Positions 60,807-64,000 of a stretch of DNA of 64,000 nucleotides are shown one piece after another. Location of the stretch: positions 335,001 through 399,000 of the forward strand of contig NZ_CP132507.1 of the NCBI RefSeq assembly GCF_032191775.1. The letters run 5' to 3'. The notes below the pieces were generated by a model. The model saw only the letters and a program-made list of their open reading frames with translations, was not told where the DNA came from and ran no database searches. Each line of letters starts with the position of its first letter. Positions within the stretch are counted from its first letter, which is position 1. The translations under genes were made by a program, and so were the position numbers. The stretch is from Rhodoferax mekongensis (GTDB lineage: Bacteria > Pseudomonadota > Gammaproteobacteria > Burkholderiales > Burkholderiaceae_C).

Positions 60807-61718
60807 TCAATCCGCGAAAAAATGGACCGGCAGACCGGCCACATCGACCCGCATGAAAAACACCGCTCCCGACAGGGGAAACTGCACCAGCTCGGCCGCA
60901 CTGCGGCCGTGGCGCGCAGTGGTGATGTACAGCGTTTTAAGGTCCTCGCCCCCGAAGCAAGGCATGGTCGGGCACTGCGCCGGGGTCTCCCAGCTGGCGA
61001 GCAAACGGCCATCGGGCGCGAATTTGCAGATGCGCCGCCCCTCGAACATCGCGGCGTAATAGTTACCCTCTACATCCACGGCGGCACCGTCGGGCCGGCC
61101 GGCGTAGGCCGTGTTTTCGAACGTCCATCCCGCGGGTTTGGGCTCATAAGTGCGCCAAACCCGGTGCGCGCTCAGGAGGTTGGACGCGAGGTCATAGTCC
61201 CAGGCGTGGGTGAGGTGGTTGGGCGTATCCGACCAGTAGACGGCGCCGTTGTCGGGGCTCCATGCCAAGCCGTTGGCGGTCAACGCGTCACCGGCATGGC
61301 GCTGCACTATGGGGCTGCCGGAGCGGCAGTCCACCGAAAAGAGCTCTGCTGCACGGCCGGCCTTGGGTTCATCAATGGTGCCTACCCAGAAACGCCCCAG
61401 TGCATCGCACTTGCCATCGTTGGCACGAATCACTGCGGTGTCGTAGGGCAAGGTGGCAATGCGCTCAAGCTCGCCGCCCCACTCCTGCGCGCGGAACACC
61501 CCGTCGCGCAGGGCGATGACCAAACCACCCTTGGCAGCCGGTGCAATGCAACCGGGCTCGCTGGGCATGTCCCAACGCTGCACAAAGCCCATGTAAATAT
61601 TGGCACGCAAGATTGCCTTGCCGGGAATATCCACCCAATACAGTTGCTGCTCACTCGGATGCCAGAACGGGGATTCACCCAGTTCGAACACGTCGTCGCT
61701 CAGGGCCTGCCAGCTCAT
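60807..61718 (-). CDS. SMP-30/gluconolactonase family protein
   Basis: The 303-residue beta-propeller has the metal-site Glu in ELGESPFWHPSEQQLYWVDI, GTIDEPKAGRAAELFSVD, the Asn and Asp in NGLAWSPDNGAVYWSDT, and GRPDGAAVDVEGNYYAAMFEG. Such enzymes hydrolyse sugar lactones such as gluconolactone in oxidative sugar pathways. The ATG at 61718 overlaps the epimerase stop as ATGA, so the pair is translationally coupled and probably acts on the same sugar. Confidence 0.92.
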   Translation of the reverse strand: MSWQALSDDVFELGESPFWHPSEQQLYWVDIPGKAILRANIYMGFVQRWDMPSEPGCIAPAAKGGLVIALRDGVFRAQEWGGELERIATLPYDTAVIRANDGKCDALGRFWVGTIDEPKAGRAAELFSVDCRSGSPIVQRHAGDALTANGLAWSPDNGAVYWSDTPNHLTHAWDYDLASNLLSAHRVWRTYEPKPAGWTFENTAYAGRPDGAAVDVEGNYYAAMFEGRRICKFAPDGRLLASWETPAQCPTMPCFGGEDLKTLYITTARHGRSAAELVQFPLSGAVFFMRVDVAGLPVHFFAD

Positions 61719-62593
61719 GCCTGCACCTCTTGGGTAGAACGCACTTCCACCCGCATGCTGCAACTGAAGCTTTCACCCGGCTGCAAGATGACGACCCCCA
61801 GGCTCTCTGCGCTGGCGCCGGTGGCACCCATCAGGTTCAGCGCGTTGTTCACATGGCTTACCGGCTCCACGGCGATGTTGTCGCGCTCTGGCGTGGTGAA
61901 CACCACCAGGCGGCTGAGCGCAGAGCGCACGGTGACCTGCAGTTGGCTGTCCTTGAGCGTGAGCACACCATCCCAGCCGTCAAAACAATGGTCCACCGTT
62001 AAGGCGGCGGTCGCTTGACTCAGCCCGGCATGGGGCTCGCGATGGGTAGGTAGTTTGTCGGCCGCCATTTCCCAGCGGCCACTGGCTGCGAACTGCACTG
62101 TCGCGTCGGGACGCTTAACGAAGTAGGGGTGCCAGCCCAGTCCCACTGGTGCGGGGGTCCGGCTCTGGTTGGTCACGCTCAGACTCATGTCCAGGGCGTC
62201 GCCTTCGAGTTTGAATACTTGCGAGCAATCAAAGTCAAACGGCCAGGCGGCGTCTGCCTTGTGCTCCATAGCCAGCAAAGCGAAGCTCTCCGTGCTCTCC
62301 AACACCGTCCAGGGCCGCTCCCAGCCGATGCCGTGGATGGTATGGGGTTCGGGGTCAAAGTTTTTCACCAACGGGTGGCTGGTGCCGGACCATTGCAGCT
62401 GCCCATAGCCGATGCGGTTGGAAAATGGCACGAGCGGAAAGCTCGCTGATTGGCGCACGCTCGTGAGCTCTGTGCCCTGGGTAGACCGCATCACCGGAAC
62501 CTCATTCATCCACATGCCGGCAATGGAGCCGCCGAGTTCGGGGCAGATGTCGCAGCGCAAGGGTCCATGGCGCAGGGTCAGGGGCGTACTCAT
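61715..62593 (-). CDS. Aldose 1-epimerase family protein
   Basis: The 292-residue protein has the galactose-mutarotase fold pattern: FPLVPFSNRIGYGQLQW, HGIGWERPW with the conserved His, VGLGWHPYFVK with a second His and the C-terminal DNIAVEPVSHVNNALNLM with the catalytic Glu. It interconverts sugar anomers. The ATG at 62593 fits the family start (MSTPLTLRHGPLRCDICPELGGSI); the frame stays open upstream. It forms a two-gene unit with the lactonase gene. Confidence 0.9.
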   Translation of the reverse strand: MSTPLTLRHGPLRCDICPELGGSIAGMWMNEVPVMRSTQGTELTSVRQSASFPLVPFSNRIGYGQLQWSGTSHPLVKNFDPEPHTIHGIGWERPWTVLESTESFALLAMEHKADAAWPFDFDCSQVFKLEGDALDMSLSVTNQSRTPAPVGLGWHPYFVKRPDATVQFAASGRWEMAADKLPTHREPHAGLSQATAALTVDHCFDGWDGVLTLKDSQLQVTVRSALSRLVVFTTPERDNIAVEPVSHVNNALNLMGATGASAESLGVVILQPGESFSCSMRVEVRSTQEVQA

Positions 62594-62651
62594 AGAGGGA
62601 TTCCGTTTAGAAGAGTGAATGCAACAGCGTGGCATTGTGCACCGCCCGGGC

Positions 62652-62686
62652 ACAAAAAAGCCCGGCAACCTCACGGTTACCGGGCT
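62652..62686 (-). terminator. Rho-independent terminator of amt
   Basis: On the minus strand GAGCCCGGTAACC and GGTTGCCGGGC pair, followed by a run of six T. It lies about 60 nt after the amt stop codon and ends that transcript before the epimerase gene. Confidence 0.88.
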
Positions 62687-62742
62687 CAAGTCTCAAGAAG
62701 AAACTACTTTGAAACTGCAGCGCAGTGCGCTGCGTTCAGTGC

Positions 62743-64000
62743 TTAGCGGTTGTAAGCAGTTTCACCGTGGCTGGAGATGTCCAGACCTTCGCGCTCTTCT
62801 TCTTCAGAGACGCGCAGACCGATCACCAGGTCCACCAATTTGAAGGCAATGAATGCCACCACACCGGACCACACCAGGGTCACCAGCACGCCTTGCAACT
62901 GGATCCACACTTGGCCGCCGATGGAGTAACCATCAGCAACCTTGTTGGCCACGTAGTCGTACACGCCGGTGCCACCCAGGGAAGGCGATGCGAACACACC
63001 GGTCAACAAAGCGCCGACGATACCGCCAACACCGTGCACACCGAACACGTCCAGAGAGTCATCAGCACCCAGCAGGCGCTTCAGACCGTTCACACCCCAC
63101 AGGCAGGCAAAGCCGCCGATCAGGCCGATGGCGATGGAACCCATGGGGCCCACGAAACCGCAAGCAGGAGTGATAGCAACCAGGCCAGCCACTGCACCGG
63201 AGGCAGCACCCAACATGGAAGCCTTGCCGCGGGACAAAGCTTCACCGGTAATCCAGGCCAAGGTAGCAGCAGCAGTTGCCAACAAGGTGTTGATGAAGGC
63301 CAGAGCAGTCAGGCCGTTGGCTTCGAGGTTGGAGCCGGCGTTGAATCCGAACCAGCCGAACCACAGCATGGCAGCGCCCACCATGGTCAATGTCAGGCTG
63401 TGAGGAGCCATGGGTTCCTTGCCGTAACCGATACGCTTGCCCACTACGTAAGCACCGACCAAGCCGGCAACCGCGGCGTTGATGTGCACCACAGTGCCAC
63501 CAGCGAAGTCCAGTGCGCCCTTGGCCCACAGGTAACCCGCAGCAGCCACCACTTTTTCCAGGGAAGCAGCGTCAGTGATCGCATCAGGGCCGGCCCAGTA
63601 CCAGACCATGTGAGCCATGGGCAGGTAGCTGAAGGTGAACCAGAGCACGCAGAAAGCCAGCACGGCAGAGAACTTGATGCGCTCGGCGAATGCACCCACG
63701 ATCAGAGCGCAGGTGATGGCAGCAAATGTGGCTTGGAAGGCGACGAATGTCAGCTCAGGAATCACCACACCTTTGCTGAAGGTAGCTGCCACCGAGTCCA
63801 CGGTGATGCCCTTCAAGAACAGCTTGTCGAAAGTACCGAAGAAGGCACCGTCACCGCCGAATGCCAAGGTGTATCCGTAGACAGCCCACAGCACATAGAT
63901 CAGTGCGGTCACTACGAACACCTGCATCAGCACGGACAGCATGTTCTTGCTGCGGACCAGACCGCCGTAGAACAACGCCAAGCCGGGAACTGTCATGAAC
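62743..64000 (-). CDS. amt: Ammonium transporter, partial at the window edge
   Basis: The gene runs off the right edge; at least 417 residues are present. It begins inside the first membrane helix (TVPGLALFYGGLVRSKNMLSV) and has about eleven membrane segments, with the twin-His pore residues in HMVWYWAGP and GVHGVGGIVGALLTG. The C-terminus ends YSIGGQVW and then DISSHGETAYNR. It conducts ammonium across the inner membrane. The glnK gene that often accompanies amt would be upstream, outside the window. Confidence 0.95.
   Translation of the reverse strand, partial: FMTVPGLALFYGGLVRSKNMLSVLMQVFVVTALIYVLWAVYGYTLAFGGDGAFFGTFDKLFLKGITVDSVAATFSKGVVIPELTFVAFQATFAAITCALIVGAFAERIKFSAVLAFCVLWFTFSYLPMAHMVWYWAGPDAITDAASLEKVVAAAGYLWAKGALDFAGGTVVHINAAVAGLVGAYVVGKRIGYGKEPMAPHSLTLTMVGAAMLWFGWFGFNAGSNLEANGLTALAFINTLLATAAATLAWITGEALSRGKASMLGAASGAVAGLVAITPACGFVGPMGSIAIGLIGGFACLWGVNGLKRLLGADDSLDVFGVHGVGGIVGALLTGVFASPSLGGTGVYDYVANKVADGYSIGGQVWIQLQGVLVTLVWSGVVAFIAFKLVDLVIGLRVSEEEEREGLDISSHGETAYNR

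Overview
The window is chromosomal DNA from a betaproteobacterium of the order Burkholderiales, most likely family Comamonadaceae (Rhodoferax/Curvibacter-like). The grounds are high GC, an orphan Bug/TctC-type binding protein, the mreBCD-mrdA and gatCAB blocks, a SHP/DHC/cytochrome b locus beside a QseBC-type two-component system, and two short dispersed repeats of a kind I associate with this family. The assignment comes from reading the sequence and is not backed by a search. I saw no rRNA, tRNA, CRISPR array, insertion sequence or prophage.

Layout. 1-10.1 kb: the end of hemB, a CorA-type transporter, a dienelactone hydrolase with a TctC-type binding protein, an SDR, an exported amidohydrolase, MarC, a LON-domain protein, and a four-gene Mla-like lipid transport operon (permease, ATPase, MCE protein, lipoprotein). 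10.1-15 kb: an enoyl-CoA hydratase, a predicted Na+/H+ antiporter and a GMC oxidoreductase joined by ATGA overlaps, then a TauE/SafE permease. 15-19.4 kb: the cell-shape operon mreB-mreC-mreD-mrdA on the minus strand, with an apparent one-base frameshift near the start of mreC. 19.6-29.4 kb: gatCAB, a DUF4124 protein, pyrE head-to-head with xth, an M48 protease, an AmpG-like MFS protein and an OmpR/sensor kinase pair. 29.4-34.9 kb: a fructose-type ABC transporter (frcBCA-like) with its ROK regulator, a RbsD/FucU protein and a divergent FrcK-like kinase. 35-43.6 kb: waaF, a zinc-finger protein, ilvE, a QseBC-like pair downstream of the SHP/DHC/cytochrome b genes, and radA. 43.8-52 kb: a P-type ATPase, a degenerate HD-GYP protein, alr, lplT, a diguanylate cyclase and a glutathione peroxidase. 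58.3-64 kb: glcF, glcE, an SMP-30 lactonase, an aldose epimerase and the 3' part of amt.

The most unusual locus is 52.1-58.2 kb. One 1097-residue protein joins a signal peptide, a mono-heme cytochrome c domain (CTGCH), Ig-like repeats, an autotransporter-type beta-barrel and a second C-terminal beta-barrel. It is followed 2 nt later by a tri-heme lipoprotein with a PKD-like region, and then by a convergent FecR-domain protein with a twin-arginine-like leader. I read this as a candidate outer-membrane electron-transfer or heme-bearing surface system; the function is inference.

The second theme is dispersed repeats inside genes. A roughly 42-bp element occurs at least seven times. Copies lie in the leader region of two exported proteins, inside glcE, and across the stop codon of waaF. 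A separate GC-rich repeat of about 90 bp sits in frame inside radA.
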